Shown here piece after piece: positions 16,877-26,526 of a stretch of DNA of 64,000 bases; positions within the stretch are counted from its first letter, which is position 1, and the number at the start of each line of letters is the position of its first letter. The notes under the pieces are model-generated. The model saw only the letters and a program-made list of their open reading frames with translations. It had not been told where the DNA came from and made no database searches. Source of the stretch: Methylotuvimicrobium alcaliphilum 20Z (GTDB lineage: Bacteria > Pseudomonadota > Gammaproteobacteria > Methylococcales > Methylomonadaceae); NCBI RefSeq assembly GCF_000968535.2, contig NC_016112.1, forward strand, positions 3,782,001 to 3,846,000. The letters run 5' to 3'. Both the position numbers and the translations under genes were made by a program.

Positions 16877-16945
16877 CCCTCTGTGTCAATATACCTGAGA
16901 CACCGCCCCATGCATTAATTAGGGAACATTTTCGGAGAAAATCTC

Positions 16946-17440
16946 ATGACTGACACAACCGTACAAGCTATTCCTCATGCCGCGGCGAACGCGACGGACA
17001 CGCAAGACGCCCGTAGGGCGGCTGAAGTGTCCTCCGCGTTCGCCGCGGAACCTTCCCGCATCACCAGCGAAGTGCTTGAAAAGGCCGCCCGCCGGACGTT
17101 TACCGCCGAATACAAAGAGCGCATCTTGACCCAGGCTGATGCGTGTAGCGAACCGGGCTGCATCGGCAAGTTGCTGCGCACAGAGGGATTATATTCCTCA
17201 CATCTCAGCAAATGGCGCAGCGAACGTGAGCAGGCCATCCGCGCCGGTCTATCCAAGCCGCGTGGCCGCAAACCTTCGGACAAGAATCCGTTAGCCGCTG
17301 AAAATGCTCGTCTGCAAGCCGAAATTCAGCGTTTGCAGGCATGCCTAACACAGGCGGAGGCTATCATCGATGTCCAAAAAAAACTTTCGCAACTGCTGGG
17401 CTTGTGCGAGATTCCAGCCCACACCGGGAGAGCATCATGA
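16946..17440 (+). CDS. IS3-family OrfA (HTH)
   Basis: 164 residues. The central part (RRTFTAEYKERILTQADACSEPGCIGKLLRTEGLYSSHLSKWR) is the transposase_8 helix-turn-helix that binds the IS ends. A leucine-zipper-like helix follows (NARLQAEIQRLQACLTQAEAIID). An 8-A run at ~17376-17383 near the 3' end could support a -1 shift into orfB. The stop overlaps the orfB ATG (ATGA). Confidence 0.9.
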   Translation: MTDTTVQAIPHAAANATDTQDARRAAEVSSAFAAEPSRITSEVLEKAARRTFTAEYKERILTQADACSEPGCIGKLLRTEGLYSSHLSKWRSEREQAIRAGLSKPRGRKPSDKNPLAAENARLQAEIQRLQACLTQAEAIIDVQKKLSQLLGLCEIPAHTGRAS

Positions 17441-18450
17441 AGGCCACGCTTGAACTCAGCCGTGAGGTTGGCGTTAAGGCCGCCTGCGAGGCGCTCAACT
17501 TCAACCGTGCCTCGTTTTATCGCGCACAACAAGATCGCTCTTCGTGGCCGGTCGAACGTCCGCGCCCGCCGCTGGCACTGAGTACGGACGAAGAGCTACA
17601 CGTCCTGGCGCATCTGCACAGCGAGCGTTTCATGGATTGCTCGCCTTATCAGGTCTATGCGGCGCTGCTCGACGAGGGCGTTTACCTGTGCTCCATCAGC
17701 ACCCTCTATCGCATCCTGGTGCGCCACCAGGAAGTGCGCGAGCGCCGCAACCAGCTTCGTCGTCCCAACTACACCAAGCCCGAGTTACTCGCCACTGCGC
17801 CCAACCAAGTATGGTCATGGGATATCACCAAACTCAAAGGCCCGGCCAAATGGACGTATTTCTACCTCTACGTCATTATCGACATTTTCAGCCGCTGCGT
17901 GGTCGGCTGGATGGTAGCGCACCGCGAATCCACCGAGCTGGCTAAGCGACTGATTGGCGAAAGCTGTACTCGGCAAACTATCCGTGAAGGCCAATTGACT
18001 ATTCACGCCGACCGCGGCAGCAGTATGACCTCCAAAGGCGTCGAGCAACTGCTGGCTGACCTGGGCGTGACCAAAACCCATTCACGGCCCCATGTCTCCA
18101 ACGACAACCCGTATTCCGAGGCGCAGTTCAAGACCTTGAAATACCGACCGGGCTTTCCGGCTCAATTCGGCGCTATCGAAGATGCCAGAAGCTTTTGCGG
18201 AACGTTCTTCGACTGGTACAACCATGACCACTATCACTCCGGCATTGCACTGTTAACCCCGGCCAGCGTTCACAGCGGCCAAGCCGTCGAGATAGTTACG
18301 CAGCGCACGCAAGTCCTGCATGCCGCATTCGAGCGCAATCCGGAACGCTTCAAAAACCGCCAACCCCATGCCCAAGCCGTACCTGAAGCCGCTTGGATTA
18401 ACCCGCCCCCTTCACGGACGGCAAATGAGGCTCTCGACCAGGAAAACTAA
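17437..18450 (+). CDS. IS3-family OrfB DDE transposase
   Basis: 337 residues from the ATG overlapping the orfA stop. An HTH_21 region (YQVYAALLDEGVYLCSISTLYRIL) precedes the rve integrase core: WSWDITKLKGP (first Asp), LTIHADRGSSMTS (second Asp) and NDNPYSEAQFKTLKYRP (Glu). All catalytic residues are present. It may also be made as an OrfAB fusion by -1 frameshifting, because the orfB frame is open back to 17341. Confidence 0.92.
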   Translation: MKATLELSREVGVKAACEALNFNRASFYRAQQDRSSWPVERPRPPLALSTDEELHVLAHLHSERFMDCSPYQVYAALLDEGVYLCSISTLYRILVRHQEVRERRNQLRRPNYTKPELLATAPNQVWSWDITKLKGPAKWTYFYLYVIIDIFSRCVVGWMVAHRESTELAKRLIGESCTRQTIREGQLTIHADRGSSMTSKGVEQLLADLGVTKTHSRPHVSNDNPYSEAQFKTLKYRPGFPAQFGAIEDARSFCGTFFDWYNHDHYHSGIALLTPASVHSGQAVEIVTQRTQVLHAAFERNPERFKNRQPHAQAVPEAAWINPPPSRTANEALDQEN

Positions 18451-18508
18451 ACTCACAATCTACACTAATTTTTTATTATGGGTGTCTCAAAATCATTGAC
18501 ATATACCG

Positions 18509-18900
18509 GTCTCTCCAGTTTGGGAAAGACGCACCGGAAGCTCCAGCTTCCTGAGACCGACACAACCTCCGCACAATCCCAATCAACCTCGACTCGCTCG
18601 CTCGTTCAATTTTTCTTGATTGTCGGGAAGCTAGAGCTTCCTGAACAGGTTACCCAAGCTGGAGCTTGGGTAACAGCATAAGCTTGGCTTACCCAATAAG
18701 CCAGGCATGCAGGCTGTCCTGTCGTTGTGGAGCGAGAAAATACTTTCACAGTCTCTCCAGTTTGGGAAAGACACACCGGAAGCTCCAGCTTCCTGAGACC
18801 GACACAACCTCCGCACAATCCCAATCAACCTCGACTCGCTCGCTCGTTCAATTTTTCTTGATTGTCGGGAAGCTAGAGCTTCCTGAACAGGTTACCCAAG
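18509..18900. repeat. AAGCTAGAGCTTCC repeat block, right of the IS3 element
   Basis: Two ~237-bp units (18514- and 18751-) of the same repeat as at 16585, nearly identical to each other. The first is the remainder of the unit broken by the IS. Confidence 0.8.
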
Positions 18901-19930
18901 CTGGAGCTTGGGTAACAGCATATTGTAGTTTTTGCGACTAAGACTGGCCCCTGCTCGGACACTTCTGCGGGACGGGTTATTTAACCCGTCCCCAACGTTT
19001 CGGTTTGCCCTAAACATTTCGGCTGACTTCGGCCAAAGTCAAAACGTTTAGAACGGGGTTGCAAACCCCGTCCTGCTAGGCTGTCCTAACGCTAGACGAA
19101 CCGCGTAGGGTACGCTGTGCGTACCATGGTAACCCCGCGATATTCATGTGCCACCCGAACCGCCAGGGCACGGCTTTGGTACGCGCAGCGTACCCTACAA
19201 TTTATGTATAACGATGAGAGCTGGAGCTTGGGTAACAGTATATTGTAGTTTTTGCGACTAAGACTGGCCCCTGCTCGGACACTTCTGCGGGACGGGTTAT
19301 TTAACCCGTCCCCAACGTTTCGGTTTGCCCTAAACATTTCGGCTGACTTCGGCCAAAGTCAAAACGTTTAGAACGGGGTTGCAAACCCCGTCCTGCTAGG
19401 CTGTCCTAACGCTAGACGAACCGCGTAGGGTACGCTGTGCGTACCATGGTAACCCCGCGATATTCATGTGCCACCCGAACCGCCAGGACTCGGCTTTGGT
19501 AAGCGCAGCGTACCCTACAATTTATGTATAACGATGAGAGCTGGAGCTTGGGTAACAGCATATTGTAGTTTTTGCGACTAAGACTGGCCCCTGCTCGGAC
19601 ACTTCTGCGGGACGGGTTATTTAACCCGTCCCCAACGTTTCGGTTTGCCCTAAACATTTCGGCTGACTTCGGCCAAAGTCAAAACGTTTAGAACGGGGTT
19701 GCAAACCCCGTCCTGCTAGGCTGTCCTAACGCTAGACGAACCGCGTAGGGTACGCTGTGCGTACCATGGTAACCCCGCGATATTCATGTGCCACCCGAAC
19801 CGCCAGGGCACGGCTTTGGTACGCGCAGCGTACCCTACAATTTATGTATAACGATGAGAGCTGGAGCTTGGGTAACAGCATATTGTAGTTTTTGCGACTA
19901 AGACTGGCCCCTGCTCGGACACTTGGCTTC
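18901..19930. repeat. Tandem array of a 320-bp composite unit
   Basis: Units start at 18901, 19221, 19541 and 19861 (the last partial), each beginning CTGGAGCTTGGGTAACAG, and are almost identical. Each unit contains one double-palindrome repeat (GGGACGGGTTATTTAACCCG ... GAACGGGGTTGCAAACCCCG) and one GTAGGGTACGCTGTGCGTAC ... GTACGCGCAGCGTACCCTAC hairpin. Two identical 81-codon frames at 19092 and 19412 are products of the repeat, not genes. The array joins three otherwise dispersed repeat families in one unit. Confidence 0.92.
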
Positions 19931-19985
19931 GGTAAGCTGAAGCATCTTGCTAATCAGGTTTTGAGTTGCGGAGTTAAATCTCCCA

Positions 19986-20162
19986 TTAGTGAGTGTGCGA
20001 TCTGATAGCCGTGAAACCCTCGAGCATAAACGGCAATTCAGTATCTATCCTTTCTGTATGGTTGAGCTCCATGAGTTCAGGAATAATGATTTAAGGCGCT
20101 CTATTAAAGCATCCATTGTTGCCGCTTCAATTGCCAAACCTTCCACGTCCTCACTCGTAGCC
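19986..20162 (-). pseudogene. DUF1902-family fragment
   Basis: Read in reverse: VATSEDVEGLAIEAATMDAL, IERLKSL, then after a one-base slip IPELMELNHTERIDTELPFM, LEGFTAIRSHTH and a stop at 19986. This matches small DUF1902 (HicB-like) proteins. The N-terminal strand is missing: the fragment ends at the MITE beginning at 20165. It is another decayed TA-like component. Confidence 0.65.
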
Positions 20163-20164
20163 AC

Positions 20165-20298
20165 CACTGCCATTAAGTTAAGCCGTTCGTGGTGAGCCTG
20201 TCGAACCATGGACGGCTTAACTTATCGACCCAGGATTTTTCCATTCACCCTTCGACAGGCTCAGGACGAACGGAAAAATCCTTAACTTAATGGCAGTG
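20165..20298. mobile_element. 134-bp MITE, family 1 (no clear TSD)
   Basis: Same sequence and length as the others. The 11 bp on each side (CTCGTAGCCAC and AGCGTTAGGTG) do not match, so flanking DNA was probably rearranged after insertion; the DUF1902 gene upstream half is also missing here. A half-copy of the TA-flanked repeat follows at 20311-20371. Confidence 0.85.
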
Positions 20299-20584
20299 AG
20301 CGTTAGGTGAGGGATCGAACACCCGGCACCGCCATACGCTAATACCGAAATTTTAAGTGCGAAAGGTATATAAGGCTATGTTTGCGTTCCGTCAAAGATT
20401 GAGGCGCGGAGGGGGGGGGTTATGCATACTTTGGGTATGGCCGAAACGCCAAGAACAGGCCTTATAAAGCCCGTTCTTGGAATTATTAGCGAGCGCTACG
20501 GGCGAACGCCCGCTAAGGAATCGGAAAGGTTTGCGCCTTTGTAGCAATCCGGCGCATAAGAAATTCTCGGTTTCGGCTATTGGT

Positions 20585-20785
20585 TTATTTGCCGTATTTT
20601 CTACGGAATTTGTCGACTCTTCCTGCGGTGTCGACTACCCGTTGTTTACCGGTATAAAAAGGGTGGCATGCGGAGCATACCTCAACTTGAAGATCCTTAC
20701 CCAATACGGACCCGGTTTCGAAGGTATTGCCGCAACCACATGTGACTGTGATTTGTTTGTATTCTGGATGAATGTCTGGTTTCAT
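20585..20785 (-). CDS. rpmE: 50S ribosomal protein L31
   Basis: 66 residues starting [20 protein letters not shown]. It keeps the zinc-binding cysteines C16, C18, C37 and C40 (CGC and [11 protein letters not shown]), so this is the C+ form. It ends [15 protein letters not shown]. The ATG at 20785 gives family length; an in-frame upstream ATG at 20797 adds only four residues. Two GC-rich hairpins downstream (20446-20478 and 20498-20514) may end transcription although no T-run follows. Confidence 0.93.
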   Translation of the reverse strand: MKPDIHPEYKQITVTCGCGNTFETGSVLGKDLQVEVCSACHPFYTGKQRVVDTAGRVDKFRRKYGK

Positions 20786-20916
20786 GTTTGCTTCCAAATT
20801 ACCCGTTAATGGGCCACGTACTTATTAATGAACTGCGTATGATACTGTTTATATAAGTGAATCGCAATATCAATTTTTGATCGATCCCTTATGGCATTTG
20901 CTTCTTTCTGCACGCA

Positions 20917-21141
20917 GGGCGGGTTATTTAACCCGCCCGGAACGTTTTTGATTTGGGCTAATCATTTTGGTTTGCTTTGGCCACAGGCAAAACGTTTAGG
21001 ACGGGGTTTAAACCCCGTCCTGCCAAGGAAACGCTCTCCACGCTGGGCGGGTTATATAACCCGCCCGGAACGTGTTTTGATTTGCTTTGGCCACAGTCGA
21101 AACGCTTAGGACGGGGTTTAAACCCCGTCCTGCCAAGGGAT
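20917..21141. repeat. Two tandem double-palindrome repeats
   Basis: Two copies (20917-21025 and 21045-21141) of the GGGCGGGTTATTTAACCCGCCC ... GGACGGGGTTTAAACCCCGTCC unit in direct order. They fill the gap between rpmE and the AmpG-like gene. Confidence 0.85.
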
Positions 21142-21160
21142 TTATTTTAATAAATCTCCC

Positions 21161-22528
21161 CTAGCCCCTCTTTTTCAAAGAGGGGGACTGAATATTTACT
21201 CGCGCGTAGCGCCGCATCAACACCAGCACCAATACGATTGCCGGCAATCCGACCGATGCGGAATAGATGAAAAATAATTCGTAACCGTAATGCTCGACCA
21301 CTATTCCCGAGAAGCCGCCTAAAAGTTTCGCCGGCAAGGTCATCAGCGAACTGAATAAGGCGTACTGGGTCGCGGTATAGGCCGTACTGGTCATACTCGA
21401 TAAGTAGGCTATGAACACCGAGGTCGCAATACCTCCGCTGAGATTATCGGCACTGACGGCGCCGGCGAGCAAAGCTAAGCTGGGCTCCGAGACGGCGAGC
21501 AGCACGAACAGTAAATTGGTCGCTGCGGCCATCACCGCGCCGAGCAACAAAGGCTTCATGATGCCGTAGCGGGCCACCAATACGCCGCCGATCGAGGCCC
21601 CGGCGATAGTCATGAAAAACCCGAAAATTTTGCTGATGTCGGCAATTTCTTTTTTACTGAAGCCGATATCCAAATAAAACGGGTTCGCCATCACGCCCAT
21701 CGTGATGTCGCTCATTTTATAAGTCGCGATCAGCACCAGTATCATCAAGCCGAATTTGCCGTTTCTTGTAAAAAACTCGACGAACGGGCTTAGCACCGCA
21801 TCGGAAAACCAGGCGCCCAATCGCGCCAGCCAATTTCGGCGGCCGGCGACTCCGATGGCCGCCTCCACTTGTCGCGCCAATTTCCGCGCTTCTTGATCTT
21901 CGTTAGGGAGCGGTTCGTCAATAATCAGCGTGGCCGCGACACCGACCAGCATGCAGGCTGCCATCATTTGATAGGCAATCGACCAATCGAAATACTCGGC
22001 CAGATAAAACGCGCCGGCTCCGGCCACTAGCAAGGCAATTCGATAGCCAAGCACATACATCGCCGCCATCGCGCCTTGATATTCGACGACGACCGCTTCG
22101 ATTCGATAGGCATCGATAACGATATCTTGGGTTGAGGAACAAAACGCCACCCAAACGGCGAATATCGCGATCCATTGCAATTGCGATTCGACATCGGCGC
22201 TCGCCATGCCGACTAGGCCAGCAGCAATACCCAGTTGAGCCAGTAACATCCAACTGCGCCGCTTGCCGATACACTTGGTCAACCACGGCAGCGGCAGCGT
22301 ATCGACCACCGGCGCCCAAAAGACTTTGATGGAATATGTTACGCCGACCCAGCTGAAAAAGCCGATGACGGATAATTCGACACCGACATCGCGAAGCCAT
22401 GCCGACAGTGTCGAAAAAACCAATAGAAAGGGAAGACCGGCCGAAAAGCCGAGAAAGACCATACCCAGCACGCGAGGCCGGGTATAGACGAGGAAGGCTT
22501 CGCGCCATCCGCTCTTAACAGCCGTCAT
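21161..22528 (-). CDS. AmpG-like MFS transporter
   Basis: 455 residues, ~12-14 membrane segments. The N-terminus RPRVLGMVFLGFSAGLPFLLVFSTLSAWLRD, then FFSWVGVTYSIKVFWAPVVD, RSWMLLAQLGIAAGLVGMA and AFCSSTQDIVIDAYRIE, match the AmpG group, which imports muropeptides (anhydro-GlcNAc-MurNAc peptides) for cell-wall recycling. The ATG at 22528 is chosen over an upstream TTG. Substrate is inferred by family; other AmpG-like carriers exist. Confidence 0.8.
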   Translation of the reverse strand: MTAVKSGWREAFLVYTRPRVLGMVFLGFSAGLPFLLVFSTLSAWLRDVGVELSVIGFFSWVGVTYSIKVFWAPVVDTLPLPWLTKCIGKRRSWMLLAQLGIAAGLVGMASADVESQLQWIAIFAVWVAFCSSTQDIVIDAYRIEAVVVEYQGAMAAMYVLGYRIALLVAGAGAFYLAEYFDWSIAYQMMAACMLVGVAATLIIDEPLPNEDQEARKLARQVEAAIGVAGRRNWLARLGAWFSDAVLSPFVEFFTRNGKFGLMILVLIATYKMSDITMGVMANPFYLDIGFSKKEIADISKIFGFFMTIAGASIGGVLVARYGIMKPLLLGAVMAAATNLLFVLLAVSEPSLALLAGAVSADNLSGGIATSVFIAYLSSMTSTAYTATQYALFSSLMTLPAKLLGGFSGIVVEHYGYELFFIYSASVGLPAIVLVLVLMRRYARVNIQSPSLKKRG

Positions 22529-22583
22529 GCCGGCAACCGGCAATCAAGCAGCGGAGCGTCAACGCGAAGCCGATGCGCCATGA

Positions 22584-23942
22584 TTAGCCGTTCACCAAGT
22601 AGTGAGCGAAAATACTGGCGGCATAACCGGCGGCGATCGCCGGCGTCCATTTTAGATGACTGAAGAATGTGTACTTATGGTTGGACTGCCCCATCAACGC
22701 CACACCCGCCGCCGAACCGATCGACAGCATCGACCCGCCCACACCGGCGGTCAGCGTAACCAGCAACCATTGGTACAAGTCCATTTCCAAGTCCATGTTC
22801 AATACTGCGAACATCACCGGAATGTTATCGACGATCGCCGACATCACACCAACCAGTATGTTGGCCGAAGTAAACCCAAGCCCGTCGTACATCGCCACTG
22901 ACATCAGTTCGAGATAACCGATATAACCCAAACCGCCTACCGAGAAAACCACGCCGAAGAAAAAGAACAAGGTATCCCATTCGGCATCGCGCACTTTATT
23001 GAAGATATCGAACTCGTAATTTTCGTTACTGCGATAGAGCGTGGTGATATGAAAACCGTACAACATCAAAATCGAAAGACCGAACATCATGCCCATGAAC
23101 GGCGGCAAATGCAGAAATTGCTTGAAGCTGACCGCCGAAACGATGGTCAATGCAAACAACAGACATACCGTTACCGCACCCGGTTTCAATACGACCGCCG
23201 CTTCTTGAACCGCTTCGGGCTGCTCGTCCGGTACCGCGAAATGCATGAATGCAGCCGGCACAAGGTAATTAACCACGGACGGAATAAACAACGCGAAAAA
23301 GTCGAAGAATTCCGCATAACCGGCTTGCCATACCATTAATGTAGTGATATCGCCGAAAGGACAAAAAGCGCCGCCGGCATTCGCGGCAATCACCAGGTTA
23401 ATTAAACCGATCGTGATGAATTTGTCGTTTTTCTTGCCGACCGCCAATACGACCGCACCGACCAACAAGGCCGAAGTCAGGTTATCGGCAACCGACGACA
23501 AGAAGAACGTGATGATACCGGTAATCCAAAACAGCTTACGGTAACTGAACTGTTTTCTTACCAACCAGGAACGTAGCGCTTCGAACACGTTACGCTCGGC
23601 CATCGCGTTGATATACGTCATAGCTACCAACAAAAACAGCATCAAGGCCGCATATTCTTTTAGATTATGCTCGAAGGCTTCATGCAACTCTTCGGTCGAA
23701 ACGCCTTTCGATGCCGCCAAAACCGCCGCATGCGCCCAAATAATCCCCGCCGCAAAAATGACCGGTTTGGATTTTTTCAAGCCGGTGAATTCTTCGGCCA
23801 TCACGAAACCGTAAGCGATGACGAAAATCAATACGGTATAGATACCTCGCTCGGTACCGGTTAGATCCAGGTTTTCAAACCCGCCTGCCAGCGCCAGCTC
23901 CGGCAGACACAAAGCCAACATCACAAATATAAGCCGCAACAA
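22584..23942 (-). CDS. nhaD: NhaD-type Na+/H+ antiporter
   Basis: 452 residues, with a signal-like first segment (LIFVMLALCLPELALAGG) and about 12 further membrane spans. The family motifs FFLSSVADNLTSALLVGAVVLAVG, NLVIAANAGGAFCPFGDITTLMVWQAG and IVDNIPVMFAVLNMDLEMDL are all present, including Asp/Asn pairs expected at the ion site. It exports Na+/Li+ in exchange for protons at alkaline pH. The frame begins with TTG after GGGGG; an ATG lies 21 bp further in. A useful trait for a saline or alkaline lifestyle. Confidence 0.88.
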   Translation of the reverse strand: MLRLIFVMLALCLPELALAGGFENLDLTGTERGIYTVLIFVIAYGFVMAEEFTGLKKSKPVIFAAGIIWAHAAVLAASKGVSTEELHEAFEHNLKEYAALMLFLLVAMTYINAMAERNVFEALRSWLVRKQFSYRKLFWITGIITFFLSSVADNLTSALLVGAVVLAVGKKNDKFITIGLINLVIAANAGGAFCPFGDITTLMVWQAGYAEFFDFFALFIPSVVNYLVPAAFMHFAVPDEQPEAVQEAAVVLKPGAVTVCLLFALTIVSAVSFKQFLHLPPFMGMMFGLSILMLYGFHITTLYRSNENYEFDIFNKVRDAEWDTLFFFFGVVFSVGGLGYIGYLELMSVAMYDGLGFTSANILVGVMSAIVDNIPVMFAVLNMDLEMDLYQWLLVTLTAGVGGSMLSIGSAAGVALMGQSNHKYTFFSHLKWTPAIAAGYAASIFAHYLVNG

Positions 23943-24071
23943 AAGAACCCCCTGATTAGTAAATTATCGGAAAAACGAACGTTAAAATTTTTCAAGCGGG
24001 ATATTATAACCGCATAATAAACTTTGTCATTTTATCCGTGTCGGTATAATATTGCCGGTTTGTAATTATTC

Positions 24072-24310
24072 CCCCCCTATCGTTCCCACGTTCCAGCGTG
24101 GGAACGAAGACCGAGACGCTGGATCGGTACTCAGGCGTTCCCACGCAGAGCGTCACTGCCATTATGTTAAGGATTTTTCCGTTCGCCCTGAGCCTGTCGA
24201 AGGGCGAATGGAAAAGCCTGGGTCGATAAGTTAAGCCGTCCATAGTTCGACAGGCTCACCACGAACGGCTTAACTTATATAGCAGTGACGCAGAGCGTGG
24301 GAACGATCAT
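24072..24310. repeat. CGTTCCCACG repeat interrupted by a MITE
   Basis: Same host repeat as at 3313. It is broken at the same internal motif (here ACGCAGAGCGT) by the element at 24154-24287. The gap 23943-24386 also contains the cysI upstream region; no confident promoter was identified. Confidence 0.75.
24154..24287. mobile_element. 134-bp MITE, family 1 (11-bp TSD)
   Basis: Slightly diverged ends (CACTGCCATTATGTTAAG left; AACTTATATAGCAGTG right), flanked by ACGCAGAGCGT at 24143-24153 and 24288-24298. It lies ~100 bp upstream of the sulfite reductase start. Confidence 0.87.
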
Positions 24311-24386
24311 TACCGGGGAACTGAATAGTTACGCCGATTCACTTATTCGCCCTCCTAGGGCGCTTTTCCAACAGCTCATCCTCACT

Positions 24387-26039
24387 ATGTACCAATACAC
24401 TCAAGACGATCAAACGCTCATTGATGAACGTGTCGCCCAATTCAGAGGCCAAACCGAACGCTTCCTGAAAGGAGAACTCGACGGCGATCAATTCCGCGCG
24501 CTTCGCTTAATGAATGGCTTGTACATTCAAACTCACGCGCCGATGCTGCGCGTGGCCGGCCCTTACGGTCTGCTGTCGTCCAGGCAATTGCGCAAATTGG
24601 CCGAAATCGCCCGTAAATACGACAAGGGTTATTGTCATTTTACGACGCGCCAAAACATTCAATACAATTGGCCCAAACTCGAGGAAGTCCCGGACATTCT
24701 CGCGGAACTGGCCGAGGTCCAAATGCATGCGATACAAACCAGCGGCAACTGCATGCGCAATACGACGACAGACCCCTTGTCCGGCGTGTGTAAGGATGAA
24801 ATCGAAGATCCGCGCCCCTACTGCGAAATCATTCGTCAATGGACCACACTGCACCCCGAGTTCGCGTTTTTGCCTCGCAAGTTCAAGATCGCTGTCAGCG
24901 GCGCCCTGCACGACCGGGCCGCAACGCAATTTCATGATATCGGCCTGCATTTGGTTAAAAACGATGCCGGCGAAATCGGTTTTAAAGTTTTCGTCGGCGG
25001 CGGCCTAGGCCGCACGCCTGTCATAGGACAAGTGATCCGTCCGTTTCTGGAGAAAAAACACCTACTGTCTTACCTGGAAGCGATCGTCCGTATCTATAAT
25101 CTTTTCGGACGCCGCGACAATAAGTACAAAGCCAGAATCAAAATTTTGGTTAAAGAAGAAGGCCTCGAAAAAATCACTGAACTGGTCGAGCAAGAATGGC
25201 AGTTGAACAAAGACAGTCTCGAACTGAGCGACGAGCGTATAGAATCCATTAAAGCCCAGTTCGCACCGCCGGCTTACGAAACCGATGCCGACCTTGACGG
25301 CAGTTTCAATGATCGTCTCCAAGACAATCCGACTTTTGCAACTTGGGTTCAACAGAATACGGCCGATCATCGCGTACCCGGTTATCGTGCGGCCTTTATT
25401 TCTCTGAAAGCGCCCGACGCCCCTCCCGGCGACATTACCGATGCGCAATTGGACTTGGTCGCCGATTTGGCCGACCGCTTCAGTTTCGGCGAAGTCCGCA
25501 GCACTCATAGGCAAAATTTGGTTTTGACCGATGTCAAGCAGACGGATTTGTTCACCTTATGGCAGGCGCTCGACGCCGCCAATCTGGCCACGCCGAATAT
25601 CGGCTCCGCGACCGACATCATCTGCTGCCCGGGCCTCGATTTTTGCTCGCTGGCCAACGCAGGTTCCATCGGCATTACCCGTGAAATCAATCATGCCCTG
25701 GACGATCTCGATTATCTTCACGATCTCGGCGATATCAAGATTAACATCTCAGGCTGCATGAACGGCTGCGCGCATCAAAGCGTCGGCCATATCGGGATTC
25801 TTGGCGTCGATAAAAAAGGCGAAGAATGGTATCAGATCACACTGGGCGGTTCGTCCGAAAACGATGCCGCGATCGGCGAAAGACTGGGGCCTGCGGTTGC
25901 CAAGGATCAAATCACGCGGGCCGTGCAAGACATTCTCGATGTTTACATCAAGCAAAGACAGGAAGGCGAGTCTTTCTTACATACCGTTAAACGCGTCGGC
26001 ATTACGCCCTTTAAAGAGCAAGTTTATGCAAATCATTAA
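24387..26039 (+). CDS. cysI: Siroheme/4Fe-4S sulfite (or nitrite) reductase, CysI-like
   Basis: 550 residues from ATG at 24387 (MYQYTQDDQTLIDERV). Conserved landmarks: PYGLLSSRQLRKLAEIARKYDKGYCHFTTRQNIQYNWPKLEEVP, QTSGNCMRNTTTD, FLPRKFKIAVSG, and the cluster cysteines CCPGLDFC (about 413-420) and CMNGC (458 and 462) that hold the 4Fe-4S cluster bridged to siroheme. It matches the single-subunit type found next to DUF934, as in Pseudomonas cysI. It reduces sulfite to sulfide for cysteine synthesis; nitrite reduction is possible. The frame extends upstream through a repeat but the ATG gives family length. Confidence 0.85.
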   Translation: MYQYTQDDQTLIDERVAQFRGQTERFLKGELDGDQFRALRLMNGLYIQTHAPMLRVAGPYGLLSSRQLRKLAEIARKYDKGYCHFTTRQNIQYNWPKLEEVPDILAELAEVQMHAIQTSGNCMRNTTTDPLSGVCKDEIEDPRPYCEIIRQWTTLHPEFAFLPRKFKIAVSGALHDRAATQFHDIGLHLVKNDAGEIGFKVFVGGGLGRTPVIGQVIRPFLEKKHLLSYLEAIVRIYNLFGRRDNKYKARIKILVKEEGLEKITELVEQEWQLNKDSLELSDERIESIKAQFAPPAYETDADLDGSFNDRLQDNPTFATWVQQNTADHRVPGYRAAFISLKAPDAPPGDITDAQLDLVADLADRFSFGEVRSTHRQNLVLTDVKQTDLFTLWQALDAANLATPNIGSATDIICCPGLDFCSLANAGSIGITREINHALDDLDYLHDLGDIKINISGCMNGCAHQSVGHIGILGVDKKGEEWYQITLGGSSENDAAIGERLGPAVAKDQITRAVQDILDVYIKQRQEGESFLHTVKRVGITPFKEQVYANH

Positions 26040-26481
26040 AGATAAAAAAATCACCGAAGACCATTGGCAATTTGTCGCCGATGATCAAGACATCCCGCAA
26101 ACCGGCGATATTACCGTTTCCGTATCTCGCTGGCTGAACGATAAAGACTCCTTTGCTCGGCGCGAAGGACAAACCGGTCTCAGAATTCGCTCGACCGATG
26201 CGCTTGAAGACATTGCCGGCGATTTAGCCGGAATGCCTTTGGTCGAATTGGACATCGCGATGTTCGGCGACGGGCGTTCGTTCAGTCAAGCTTGGCTGCT
26301 GCGCAACCGCTATCATTACCGCGGCGAAATTCGCGCGGTCGGTAATTACTTGATCGATCAGATATTTTATCTGCACAGAACCGGCGTCGATGCCTTTCAA
26401 TTGGATGAAAGCAGAAAGCCGGAAGACGCGCTGGCCGCATTGAACGATTTCTCGGTGGCTTATCAGCCGTCGGTGAATTAG
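26026..26481 (+). CDS. DUF934-family protein, sulfite reductase partner
   Basis: 151 residues from ATG at 26026, overlapping the reductase gene by 14 bp. It includes ITVSVSRWLNDKDSF, VELDIAMFGDGRSFSQAWLLRNRYHYRGEIRAVGNYLIDQIFYLHRTGVDAF, the DUF934 signature. DUF934 proteins are nearly always linked to CysI-type reductases and are thought to assist the enzyme or its electron supply; the mechanism is not settled. Confidence 0.85.
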   Translation: MQIIKDKKITEDHWQFVADDQDIPQTGDITVSVSRWLNDKDSFARREGQTGLRIRSTDALEDIAGDLAGMPLVELDIAMFGDGRSFSQAWLLRNRYHYRGEIRAVGNYLIDQIFYLHRTGVDAFQLDESRKPEDALAALNDFSVAYQPSVN

Positions 26482-26526
26482 CCGCTTCTCAGCTCTTATC
26501 CCGTAATTATTCCCCCTATCGTTCCC

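Larger units (their letters stand above)
16877..18508 (+). mobile_element. IS3-family insertion sequence
   Basis: 1,632 bp with imperfect ends containing TGTCAAT...GAGACACC on the left and its complement on the right, and a 3-bp duplication GTC (16874-16876 and 18509-18511). The host repeat reads CACAGTCTCTCC across the junction when the element is removed, which confirms the boundaries. It encodes OrfA and OrfB. Confidence 0.88.

Noticed and set aside
19092-19657. Two identical 81-codon reverse frames
   Set aside because: They are copies of one stretch of the 320-bp tandem repeat and have no ribosome site or protein-like composition.
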